Positions 51,921-60,116 of a stretch of DNA of 64,000 nucleotides are shown one piece after another. The stretch spans positions 744,001-808,000 of the forward strand of contig NZ_JAIWPJ010000001.1 of assembly GCF_020515625.1 (NCBI RefSeq), written 5' to 3'. Position 1 is the stretch's first letter. Every line of letters begins with the position of its first letter. Position numbers and translations under genes: made by a program. The notes beneath the pieces were generated by a model, which worked only from the letters and a program-made list of their open reading frames with translations, did not search any database and was not told where the DNA came from. This DNA is from Natrinema amylolyticum. GTDB taxonomy: Archaea; Halobacteriota; Halobacteria; Halobacteriales; Natrialbaceae.

Positions 51921-52880
51921 ATGACGCGGTCTATCATCGATCAACACAGCACCGAATCACAGTCCGAGGAGGCCGAGACCGGTCTGTGTCCCGACTGCGA
52001 GACCGACACGATCGTCCACGATCCGGACCGCGGTGAGCAAGTCTGTGAGGAGTGCGGCCTCGTCCTGACCGAGGATCCCATCGATTACGGGCCAGAGTGG
52101 CGGGCGTTCAACGCACAGGAACACGACGAACTGTCGCGGGTCGGCGCGCCGCTAACCCAGTCGATGCACGATCGGGGGCTGACGACGACCATCGACTGGC
52201 GCAACAAGGACGCGAACGGCCACTCGATGTCGGCCGACAAACACGGGCAGCTCCATCGACTCCGGGTCTGGCAGGAACGAATCCGAACGAAGAACGCGGG
52301 CGAACGGAACCTCAAGTACGCACTCTCGGAGATCGACCGGATGGTGAGCGCGCTAGGCGTCCCCAAGCCGGTCAAGGAGACCGCGAGCGTCATCTATCGA
52401 CAGGCGCTCGAGCAGGACCTCATCCGAGGCCGGTCGATCGAGGGCGTCGCGACCAGCGCGCTCTACACCGCGTGTCGGAAAGAGGACATTCCGCGCAGTC
52501 TCGAGGAAGTAACGTCCGTTTCACGAGTCGATCAGCGAGAGATTGGACGGACGTATCGCTACATTGCGGACGAGCTGGACATCAATCTCGAACCGACGAA
52601 CCCCCGGCAGTTCGTCCCGCGGTTCTGTTCGGAACTGGACGTCGACAAGGACGTCGAGACGAAGGCGATCGAAATCATCGATCGGACGACCGAACAGGGA
52701 CTCCACTCGGGGAAATCACCGACCGGGTTCGCCGCCGCGGCCATCTACGCCGCCGGCCTGCTCTGTGACGAGACCATCCCGCAACGAGCGGTCGCCGACA
52801 CCGCCCAGACGACCGTCGTCACTGTTCGGAATCGGTATCGCGAGCAGCTCGAGGCGATCGATCAGCAGCCCGCTACATGA
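51921..52880 (+). CDS. tfb: Transcription initiation factor B (TFB)
   Basis: 319 residues. The N-terminal zinc ribbon has C23-x2-C26 and C42-x2-C45 (CPDC, CEECGLVL). The B-finger/linker region YGPEWRAFNAQEHDELSRVG is followed by two cyclin-like repeats beginning NAGERNLKYALSEIDRMVSA and PRQFVPRFCSELDVDKDVET, with the HTH in the second repeat (QRAVADTAQTTVVTVRNRY). TFB recruits RNA polymerase and contacts the BRE next to the TATA box. Haloarchaea carry several TFBs with different promoter preference, so this copy may serve a subset of promoters. It is adjacent to an XPB-like helicase gene. Confidence 0.95.
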   Translation: MTRSIIDQHSTESQSEEAETGLCPDCETDTIVHDPDRGEQVCEECGLVLTEDPIDYGPEWRAFNAQEHDELSRVGAPLTQSMHDRGLTTTIDWRNKDANGHSMSADKHGQLHRLRVWQERIRTKNAGERNLKYALSEIDRMVSALGVPKPVKETASVIYRQALEQDLIRGRSIEGVATSALYTACRKEDIPRSLEEVTSVSRVDQREIGRTYRYIADELDINLEPTNPRQFVPRFCSELDVDKDVETKAIEIIDRTTEQGLHSGKSPTGFAAAAIYAAGLLCDETIPQRAVADTAQTTVVTVRNRYREQLEAIDQQPAT

Positions 52881-53061
52881 TCGACCGCTCGTCCTCGCCG
52901 CCGCCCTCGGTGTAGAGGGCCTCGTCTGCCAGCGCGTGGAGGTTCGCGTAGGGGACGAACGCGATGAACGAATCGTCGTCGTCGTAGAGTTCGACGCCGT
53001 TCTCCGTGTGGTCGTACCGTTCGCATTCGATCTGTCCTTCGGGGAGGATTGCACGGTACAT
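52873..53061 (-). CDS. Small conserved-type haloarchaeal protein of unknown function
   Basis: 62 residues. A compact beta-rich sequence (MYRAILPEGQIECERYDHTE, VELYDDDDSFIAFVPYANL) with an acidic helical tail. No family is recognised. Its 3' end overlaps the end of the TFB gene by 8 bp in convergent orientation. The regular strand pattern supports a real gene. Confidence 0.65.
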   Translation of the reverse strand: MYRAILPEGQIECERYDHTENGVELYDDDDSFIAFVPYANLHALADEALYTEGGGEDERSIM

Positions 53062-53189
53062 ACTGGGATTCGATGTCGTGCAGTCAAATATAGCTATCCG
53101 GGCTCGAGGAACGAGTGAGAACGGACGCTCGAGTACGTGGTGAGCGCCGAACGAAATCGGTTTACCCGCACCGCCGTTACGACTCGCCA

Positions 53190-55115
53190 GTGACCGACGA
53201 ACGTTCTTCGGAGCCTACCGACGAACAGCGAAGCGAGCCCACAGCGTCGGGTGACGCGGACCCGACCGACGCCGGCGAGGAGAACGACACAGGCGACCGG
53301 AACGACACCGACGACGAGTTCACGATCGCCGACTTCCACGACGCCAGCCAGCGCGAGGGGCGGCCGGTTCTCACCGCCGCGGCCGTTTCCCGCGCGCTCG
53401 AGATTCCTCACGAGGAAGCCAACAATCGGCTCGAGGCCCTCGCCGAAAAAGGTGACCTCGAGCGCCACGCCGTCTCGACGGATCCGGTGGTCTGGTACCC
53501 GACCGAACTCGAGGATCTCACGGATCGCGAGCGGGTGGTCGTCTTTCCGAAGCGCCGGGAGATCATCGTCGATCGGCCCGACCAGTTCACCCGCGCGCAG
53601 CTCTCCCAGTTCGCCCACTTCGCGGACGGCAACGGCGAGCAGGGCTACCGCTACGTCGTCCGGCCGGAGGACGTCTGGGGAACCCCCCACGACTCGTTCG
53701 AAGATCTCGCGCGGACGATGCGGCAGGCGCTCGGCCAGCGCTCCGAGGACCTCGAGGACTGGGTCGAGAGCCAGTGGGATCGGGCCCACCAGTTCCGGCT
53801 CGTGAGCCACGAGGACGGCTACACGGTGCTCGAGGCCCAGAGCCCCGAGATAATGGGCAACGTCGCCCGCCAGAAACTCGACGAGGAACACGTCCACGCG
53901 CCGATTTCGGAAACCGAGGACTGGGTGCAAGAGGGCTCGGAGGCCGCGATCAAGCGCATCCTCTACGAGGCCGGCTATCCGGTCCAGGACCACCGCGAAC
54001 TCGAGTCCGGCGAGGAGCTGCCGATCGATCTCGAGGTTCGGCTGCGCGACTACCAGCGGACCTGGGTCGATCGCTTCGCCGAGGCCGGCGAGGGCGTCTT
54101 CGTCGGCCCGCCGGGCAGCGGGAAGACCGTGGCCGCGATGGGCGCGATGGCCCACGTCGACGGCGAGACGCTCGTGCTCGTGCCGAGCCGTGACCTCGCC
54201 CAGCAATGGGCCGACACGATCGTGGAGTACACCTCGCTCGAGCCCCACCAGATCGGCCAGTACCACGGCGGTCGGAAGGAGGTGCGGCCGGTGACGATCG
54301 CGACCTACCAGATCGCGGGGATGGACCGCCACCGCTCGCTGTTCGACGACCGCGAGTGGGGGCTGGTGATCTTCGACGAGTGCCAACACGTCCCCTCTGA
54401 CGTCTACCGGCGCAGCACGCATCTCCAGTCAAAACATCGACTCGGGCTCTCCGCCAGTCCGATTCGAGAGGACGACCGCCAGAAGGAGATATTCACCCTC
54501 GTCGGGCCGCCGATCGGCACCGACTGGGAGGCGCTGTTCGACGCGGGCCACGTCGCCGAACCCGAACTCGAGATCCGTTACGTCCCGTGGGGTGACGACG
54601 AACAAGCGAACGCCTACGGCTCGGCCGACGGCCGGGAGAAGTACCGAATCGCCGCCCGCAACCGGGGCAAGATCGACGAGGTCCGGTACCTCCTGTCGGC
54701 CCACCCCGACTCGAAGGCGCTCGTCTTCGTCGACTACTTAGAGCAGGGCCGGGAGCTGTCCGAGGCGCTCGACGTCCCCTTCCTCAGCGGCGAGACGCCC
54801 CACCACGAGCGCCGGCGGCTGCTTGAGGAGTTCCGGCGCAACGAGCGCGACCTGTTGCTCATCTCGCGGGTCGGCGACGAGGGGATCGACCTGCCGACGG
54901 CCGATCTCGCCATCGTCGCCTCCGGACTAGGCGGGTCCCGCCGGCAGGGCACGCAGCGGGCCGGCCGGACGATGCGGCCCGCGGGCGGCGCGCTCGTCTA
55001 CGTGCTCGCGACGCGAGGCACGCGCGAGGAGGACTTCGCCCGGAAACAGCTCCAGCATCTGGGTCGCAAGGGGATGACGATCCGCGAGCAGACCGTCGAC
55101 CGCGACGAGGACTGA
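53190..55115 (+). CDS. XPB/Rad25-like superfamily 2 DNA helicase
   Basis: 641 residues from the GTG at 53190; an in-frame ATG at 53115 adds 25 residues that look non-coding. After an acidic N-terminus there is a winged-helix-like region, then the helicase: Q/R motif RDYQRTWVDRF, Walker A FVGPPGSGKTVAAM (about residue 306), motif II VIFDECQHVP (about 395), LGLSASPIRED, and motif VI GTQRAGRTMRP. The order and the short RecA pair are those of archaeal XPB-like helicases, linked with excision repair or transcription opening. It is followed by a HerA-like ATPase 155 bp on. Confidence 0.9.
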   Translation: MTDERSSEPTDEQRSEPTASGDADPTDAGEENDTGDRNDTDDEFTIADFHDASQREGRPVLTAAAVSRALEIPHEEANNRLEALAEKGDLERHAVSTDPVVWYPTELEDLTDRERVVVFPKRREIIVDRPDQFTRAQLSQFAHFADGNGEQGYRYVVRPEDVWGTPHDSFEDLARTMRQALGQRSEDLEDWVESQWDRAHQFRLVSHEDGYTVLEAQSPEIMGNVARQKLDEEHVHAPISETEDWVQEGSEAAIKRILYEAGYPVQDHRELESGEELPIDLEVRLRDYQRTWVDRFAEAGEGVFVGPPGSGKTVAAMGAMAHVDGETLVLVPSRDLAQQWADTIVEYTSLEPHQIGQYHGGRKEVRPVTIATYQIAGMDRHRSLFDDREWGLVIFDECQHVPSDVYRRSTHLQSKHRLGLSASPIREDDRQKEIFTLVGPPIGTDWEALFDAGHVAEPELEIRYVPWGDDEQANAYGSADGREKYRIAARNRGKIDEVRYLLSAHPDSKALVFVDYLEQGRELSEALDVPFLSGETPHHERRRLLEEFRRNERDLLLISRVGDEGIDLPTADLAIVASGLGGSRRQGTQRAGRTMRPAGGALVYVLATRGTREEDFARKQLQHLGRKGMTIREQTVDRDED

Positions 55116-55270
55116 TCGGGCGAGGGCGGGCGGCCAGCGGGGTCCGCCGTCGCGGTGATCACTATTTACGGGCCGAAATCGACCGCGGGAGCGAGGCCAA
55201 TATTGAAGGTCACGTGTTCGGACTGTACTGATAGTATGAACGAGTCGCGCACGATCGGGGTGGGCGGTCG

Positions 55271-57082
55271 GTGAGCGACGGCTCCCGACAGCGACAGATC
55301 CACGTCGGCGAGACCGACGACGGTTCCGACCTGAAGCTACCGGTCGTCGAACTCCTCACCGGTCGCGGGTTCGTCACCGGCAAGTCCGGGTCGGGGAAGT
55401 CCAACACCGCGTCGGTGATCGCCGAGGAACTGCTCGAGGCCGGCTACCCGCTCCTCATCGTCGACACGGACGGCGAGTACTACGGACTGAAAGAGGAGTA
55501 CGAGATGCTCCACGCCGGGGCCGACGAGGAGTGCGACATCCAGATCGGACCGGAACACGCCGAGCAGATGGCCACGATCGCGCTCGAGGAGAACGTGCCG
55601 GTCATCCTCGACGTCTCGGGGTATCTCGACGAGGACGTGGCGGACGAGCTCCTTCGGGAGGTCGCCCGCCAGCTGTTCGTCAAGGAGAAGAAGATGAAGA
55701 AGCCCTTCCTGCTGGTGGTCGAGGAGGTCCACGAGTACATTCCGGAGGGCGGCGGCGTCGGCGAGACCGGCAATCTGCTGATCAAGATCAGCAAGCGCGG
55801 CCGCAAACACGGGCTGGGCATCGTTGGCATCAGCCAGCGGCCGGCAGACGTCAAGAAGGACTTCATCACGCAGGCGAACTGGCTGGTCTGGCACCGGCTG
55901 ACCTGGGACAACGACACGAAGGTCGTCGGGCGGATCATCGACACCGAGTACTCCGAACTCGTGGCGGATCTCGGCGACGGACAGGCGTTCGTCCAGACCG
56001 ACTGGACCGAGGTCGACGTCCGGAAGATCCAGTTCCGCCGGAAGCGGACCTTCGACGCCGGAGCGACGCCCGGACTCGACGACTTCGAGCGCCCCGAACT
56101 CAAGTCCGTCTCCGACGCCCTGGTCGGCGACCTCCAGGACATCTCCGAGCGCAAGGAACGGGAACAGGACCGGATCAACGAACTCGAGAACGAACTCGAG
56201 AAAAAGGAGACGCGGATCGAGACGTTGGAGGACGAACTCGCCTCGGCGCGGGACGTCTCGAGCGCGGCCAGACAGATGGCCGACGCCTTGCAGAACACGG
56301 ACACGATCCAGTCGCAGCTCCCGGGGTCCGACGAGGACCTGCGCCGGTTACACGAGGAGATCGCGGAGCTCGAGACCGAACGGGACGAGCTCCGGGAGGA
56401 ACTCGCCGCGCGCGACGACCGCATCGAGAGTCTCGAGGAGCAGCTGGCGGGTCGAACGGCGGAGGTCGATCGCCTCCGAAGCGAGAACGAGCAGTTACGC
56501 GAGGTCGTCCGCGACCTCGAGCGTGAGGGACGTGCCGAGCAGGGGACCGACGACGTGCCGGGCGGGGACAAGAGGAGCAACGATGCGTCGAGCGGAGACG
56601 GGGGAAGCACTGATGCGAGCGACGGAAACACCGACGCGGACGGGGAAAGCGACGACTCGGACGACGGGTCGTCGATCGTCCAGGCCGGCGGTGACGCCAT
56701 CGAGTTCGGATACACGCCCGTCGACGAGGACGCGGAGTCGGCGACGGACGCCGCGGACGAGTCGGGGTTCGTCGTCGCGGACGAGGAACGCGACCTGGCG
56801 GAACTGCTCGAGATTCCGTGGATCGGCGATCGCGTTTCCCGCGCATGCGAGGGATCGCAGTGTTCGACCGACACGGCCGAGGAAATTCTCGGCGTGTTCG
56901 CTCGAAACGGGTCGCTCGAGACGGTGACCGTCGCCGCTCGGGTCGATCGGTCGCGGGTCGCGGTCCAGAGTCTCGTCTCGGAGCTCCGAACTGAGGGGCT
57001 ACTCGAGCGGTCCGGCGAACGGGCGTACGCGCTGGCCGAGGACGTGCGGGCGGAACTACCGGCCGCGGCCGCGGGCGAGTAA
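55271..57082 (+). CDS. HerA-like (DUF87) ATPase with long coiled coil
   Basis: 603 residues from a GTG. The ATPase domain has Walker A GFVTGKSGSGKSNTASVI (about 33-50), Walker B PFLLVVEEVHEYIP and SQRPADVKKDFITQANW. A coiled coil follows (about 285-430, heptads such as RINELENELEKKETRIETLE), then an acidic linker and a C-terminal winged-helix-like region (AEEILGVFARNGSLETVTVA). HerA-type proteins are hexameric DNA translocases linked with end resection or plasmid maintenance. No NurA nuclease gene is adjacent. It follows the XPB-like helicase and may be co-regulated. Confidence 0.88.
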   Translation: MSDGSRQRQIHVGETDDGSDLKLPVVELLTGRGFVTGKSGSGKSNTASVIAEELLEAGYPLLIVDTDGEYYGLKEEYEMLHAGADEECDIQIGPEHAEQMATIALEENVPVILDVSGYLDEDVADELLREVARQLFVKEKKMKKPFLLVVEEVHEYIPEGGGVGETGNLLIKISKRGRKHGLGIVGISQRPADVKKDFITQANWLVWHRLTWDNDTKVVGRIIDTEYSELVADLGDGQAFVQTDWTEVDVRKIQFRRKRTFDAGATPGLDDFERPELKSVSDALVGDLQDISERKEREQDRINELENELEKKETRIETLEDELASARDVSSAARQMADALQNTDTIQSQLPGSDEDLRRLHEEIAELETERDELREELAARDDRIESLEEQLAGRTAEVDRLRSENEQLREVVRDLEREGRAEQGTDDVPGGDKRSNDASSGDGGSTDASDGNTDADGESDDSDDGSSIVQAGGDAIEFGYTPVDEDAESATDAADESGFVVADEERDLAELLEIPWIGDRVSRACEGSQCSTDTAEEILGVFARNGSLETVTVAARVDRSRVAVQSLVSELRTEGLLERSGERAYALAEDVRAELPAAAAGE

Positions 57083-57127
57083 CGGAACGCGGTCCCGACC
57101 GGACCGAGGCGAGCGGACGGAGCGAAC

Positions 57128-58243
57128 TCACTCTCGAAGTCGATCGCCGACCGCCTTGATGGCCGACGGCTCGATTCCCTGGTGGACGGGGAGCGCGACG
57201 AGGTCGTCCGCGAGCCGGACCGAGGTCTCGTAGGCGTCGTCCTCGCGAACGGCCTCGCGGAGGATCGGCCAGGAGTGGGCACCGACGACGCCCAGTTCTT
57301 CGAGTTCCGCGCGAAACGAGTCCGGGTCGGTCGCCCGGACCGGGTACTCGTACGGACTGATTCCCGCCGGAAGCCGCTCGTAGAGCGGCGTCACGTCCCC
57401 GCGACCGTCCAGAACTCGCTGCCAGGCCCGGAAGTTCTCCCGGCGGGCGGTCCGGATCGCGTCCGGATCGGCGGCGTCCGCGACGACCGCCGAAACCTTC
57501 GACATCGGAATTTTGGCGGCCTCGTATCGCCCCTCGGGATCGACGGACGAGGAGTCGTCGGCCCCGTCGGCGAGGACCGTCTCGACCGACTGGTACAGCG
57601 ACGGGCTGGTCTGGAGGACGCTTTCGGCGACCGAGGTGGCCACGAATCGGCAGTCAGTCGTGGCGACGCGATCCGACCGACCGGCCAGCGATGAGGGGGA
57701 GAACCGTTCTCTGATCGTCTCGTCCGTCCGATAGAGGACGGCACCGTCGGGAACCGGGAGCAGTTTCCGCAGCGTCGTGATGCCGAGGTCCCCGTGCGTT
57801 CCGAGCAGGGTCCCATCGTGGACGCTGAGCGGCGAATGCGCGTTGTCATCGACGTGATAGCAGTCGTACTCGTCGGTCAGCGCGGCGATCCGCTCGAGAC
57901 CGGGTTGGGGGAAGCCGAAGTAGTTGACCGACACGACCGCAGCGGTGTCGTCGTCGATCCGCGCCTCGAGGTCGTCGAAGTCGGGCGCGAGCGACTCCTC
58001 GACGGCGTAGTACCGCGCCTCGAGGCCGAGTTCGCGGAACGGTTCGACGACGGCGGGCGAGAGGTAGGCGGGAACGACGACGTTTTCGCCGGGCTCGACG
58101 ACTCCGGCGAGGCCGTCCCGGAGCGCGGCCTTCCCCGACCCGTAGTACGTGTACGCGCTGTCGGGCACGTGTCGGTCGATGAACGCGTCGATCCCCGGCT
58201 CCGAGAGCGACGCGTCGAACACGGAGGGGGTCGCATCGATCAT
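57128..58243 (-). CDS. DegT/DnrJ-like PLP-dependent aminotransferase-fold protein
   Basis: 371 residues. TYYGSGKAALRDGLAG, VVVPAYLSPAVVEPF, the pyridine aspartate in YHVDDNAHSPLS (D132) and the Schiff-base lysine in ITTLRKLLPVPDG (K160) are visible. The sequence is a divergent branch of sugar aminotransferases. It is divergent from the phosphodiesterase-FemAB operon. An element ATCACTAAGG lies upstream, and the first ATG behind it opens a 14-codon frame ending on this start (ATGA). Confidence 0.8.
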   Translation of the reverse strand: MIDATPSVFDASLSEPGIDAFIDRHVPDSAYTYYGSGKAALRDGLAGVVEPGENVVVPAYLSPAVVEPFRELGLEARYYAVEESLAPDFDDLEARIDDDTAAVVSVNYFGFPQPGLERIAALTDEYDCYHVDDNAHSPLSVHDGTLLGTHGDLGITTLRKLLPVPDGAVLYRTDETIRERFSPSSLAGRSDRVATTDCRFVATSVAESVLQTSPSLYQSVETVLADGADDSSSVDPEGRYEAAKIPMSKVSAVVADAADPDAIRTARRENFRAWQRVLDGRGDVTPLYERLPAGISPYEYPVRATDPDSFRAELEELGVVGAHSWPILREAVREDDAYETSVRLADDLVALPVHQGIEPSAIKAVGDRLRE

Positions 58244-58284
58244 AGAGAGCGGCGGTGTGGGAAGTCAGTCGTAGAGACGATCAT
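58240..58284 (-). CDS. 14-codon leader frame of the aminotransferase gene
   Basis: MIVSTTDFPHRRSL; its TGA overlaps the ATG at 58243 (ATGA). The ATG is 26 nt behind ATCACTAAGG. Same length and position as the leaders at 39227 and 34156. Confidence 0.45.
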   Translation of the reverse strand: MIVSTTDFPHRRSL

Positions 58285-58309
58285 CGACGTAACACGGAAA
58301 CGGGCGCGG

Positions 58310-58319
58310 CCTTAGTGAT
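58310..58319 (-). promoter_or_regulatory. Variant element ATCACTAAGG before the aminotransferase
   Basis: Seven of ten bases match ATAACAAAGC. By sequence alone it would not count, but it lies 26 nt before the first ATG, which opens a 14-codon leader, as at the better copies. Confidence 0.35.
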
Positions 58320-58454
58320 AGGGGCGATACAGCCCGCGATCGGCGGGCCAATCGGATATTAGAGATATCGGCGGCGAGCAACAGTCACGCCGCCTGAACT
58401 GCTATTCCGACCGTAGAGCACCCAGCACGAGCTTACACTCCGCCAGCAAGTCGC

Positions 58455-58464
58455 ATAACAAAGC
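58455..58464 (+). promoter_or_regulatory. ATAACAAAGC element before the second phosphodiesterase operon
   Basis: An exact copy, ending 24 nt before the ATG at 58488. Confidence 0.65.
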
Positions 58465-58487
58465 ACGGGCGAACGGACAACGCTTCC

Positions 58488-60116
58488 ATGGCAGGTTCGA
58501 CCGACGATAAAGACCTTCGTCTGCTCGTCGTTGGGTTAGACGCCGGCTGTCGGCCGGTGCTCGAGCCGTTGTTCGAGTCGGGCGAACTTCCCACTCTGCG
58601 GGGGCTATTCGATCGCGGGGTCGCGGGGCCGCTCGAGTCCCAGATTCCGCCGTGGACGGCGAGCGCCTGGCCGTCGCTGTACACCGGCAAGAATCCGGGC
58701 AAACACGGCGTCTACGACTTCCTCTCGTTCGACGGCTACGAGTGGAACGTCGTCAACGCGACCCACGTCAGGGCGCGACCGGTCTGGGAACTACTGAGCG
58801 AGCACGGGCTCTCGAGCGTCGTCGTCAACGTGCCCGTGACCCATCCCGCCCGGGAGTTCGACGGCGCATTGATCCCGGGACTGACCGCTCCCGAGGACCC
58901 GGACTGCCATCCCGAGGGGATCCTCGAGGACGTAAAACTCGCCTGCGGTGGCGAGTACTGGGTGTATCCACAGAGCGGGCCGGCACCGGATCGGTCGATC
59001 GAGGGGTACGAGCGGACGATCGAACTCCGGGGGCAGGCGTTTCGGTACCTCTGTCGCAGAATGGCGCCCGACTTCGGCTTCCTCCAGTTCCAGCAGACCG
59101 ACTCGGTGTTTCACGAGCGGCCCGGGGACAAGCGGGCGATCGAAGCGGTCTACCGCGAAGTCGACCGCCAGCTCGCCGAAACGATCGAACGGACCGAGCC
59201 GGAGAACGTCCTGGTCGTCAGCGACCACGGGATGGGGAAAGTGACCGGCGACGAGTTCCGAGTCAACGAATTCCTCCGCGACCGCGGCTACGTGACCGCT
59301 CGAAGCGACGGCGGGGGGATGCCGAACTGGTCGAAGTCCTGGGAGAACGACCTCCTCGAGGGGGCCGAAGCCGACGGTCACGAGCCGAGTCCGCTCGAGC
59401 GAGCAATAAATCTCGCTGCGGGCGTCGGGCTCACGACCCAGCGGGTCGCGAGTGCGCTCGACCGCGTCGGTCTGAAGGAACCGATCGGCAAGCGAGTTCC
59501 GAACGACGTGATCCGAGCGGCGAGCGAACAGGTCGACTTCCCGGCGTCGAAGGCGTACGTCCGCTCGAAGAGCGAGCTCGGCGTCCGGATCAACCTCGCG
59601 GGCCGCGAACCGGACGGGCAGGTGTCGCCAGCGGAGTACGAGAGCGTCCGCGAGGAACTCGTCGAGACGCTGTCGGCCGTCCGGACGCCGGACGGCGAAC
59701 CGATGTTCGACGCCGTCGAACCCAGAGAGACCTATTTCGCCGGTCCACACGTCGACGAGGCACCCGATGTCGTGACGGTGCCGCGAGGGTTCGACACCGC
59801 GATCGACGCCGACCTCGGGAAGGCGACGTTCGGCGAGCCGATGGAGCCGTGGAATCACAAGCGAACCGGCGTCGTCGCGGCCGACGGGCCGGCGTTCGAC
59901 GAGGCCGCTTCCCTCGAGGGAGCGACGATCTTCGACGTCGCGCCGACGATCTGTTCGCTCTTCGACGTCCCGATCGACGCCGCGATGGACGGTGTCCCGA
60001 TCACGAGCATCGACGGGAGCGCGGAGCGATCGTACCCGACCTACGATTCGAACCGGATCGTCGCGACCGACGACGGAGCCGTCGAAGACAGACTGTCCGA
60101 CTTAGGCTATCTATGA
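58488..60116 (+). CDS. Alkaline-phosphatase-superfamily phosphodiesterase (2 of 2)
   Basis: 542 residues. LLVVGLDAGCRPVLEPLFE, PPWTASAWPSLYTGKNPGKHG, VLVVSDHGMGKV and the late FDVAPTICSLF are the metal- and nucleophile-bearing motifs, in the same order as in the paralogue at 34397-35989. The middle region (residues 250-400) differs. No signal peptide is seen. It overlaps the FemAB-like gene by 4 bp (ATGA), so the two act together, possibly in modifying a glycan or lipid-linked intermediate. Exact substrate unknown. Confidence 0.85.
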   Translation: MAGSTDDKDLRLLVVGLDAGCRPVLEPLFESGELPTLRGLFDRGVAGPLESQIPPWTASAWPSLYTGKNPGKHGVYDFLSFDGYEWNVVNATHVRARPVWELLSEHGLSSVVVNVPVTHPAREFDGALIPGLTAPEDPDCHPEGILEDVKLACGGEYWVYPQSGPAPDRSIEGYERTIELRGQAFRYLCRRMAPDFGFLQFQQTDSVFHERPGDKRAIEAVYREVDRQLAETIERTEPENVLVVSDHGMGKVTGDEFRVNEFLRDRGYVTARSDGGGMPNWSKSWENDLLEGAEADGHEPSPLERAINLAAGVGLTTQRVASALDRVGLKEPIGKRVPNDVIRAASEQVDFPASKAYVRSKSELGVRINLAGREPDGQVSPAEYESVREELVETLSAVRTPDGEPMFDAVEPRETYFAGPHVDEAPDVVTVPRGFDTAIDADLGKATFGEPMEPWNHKRTGVVAADGPAFDEAASLEGATIFDVAPTICSLFDVPIDAAMDGVPITSIDGSAERSYPTYDSNRIVATDDGAVEDRLSDLGYL

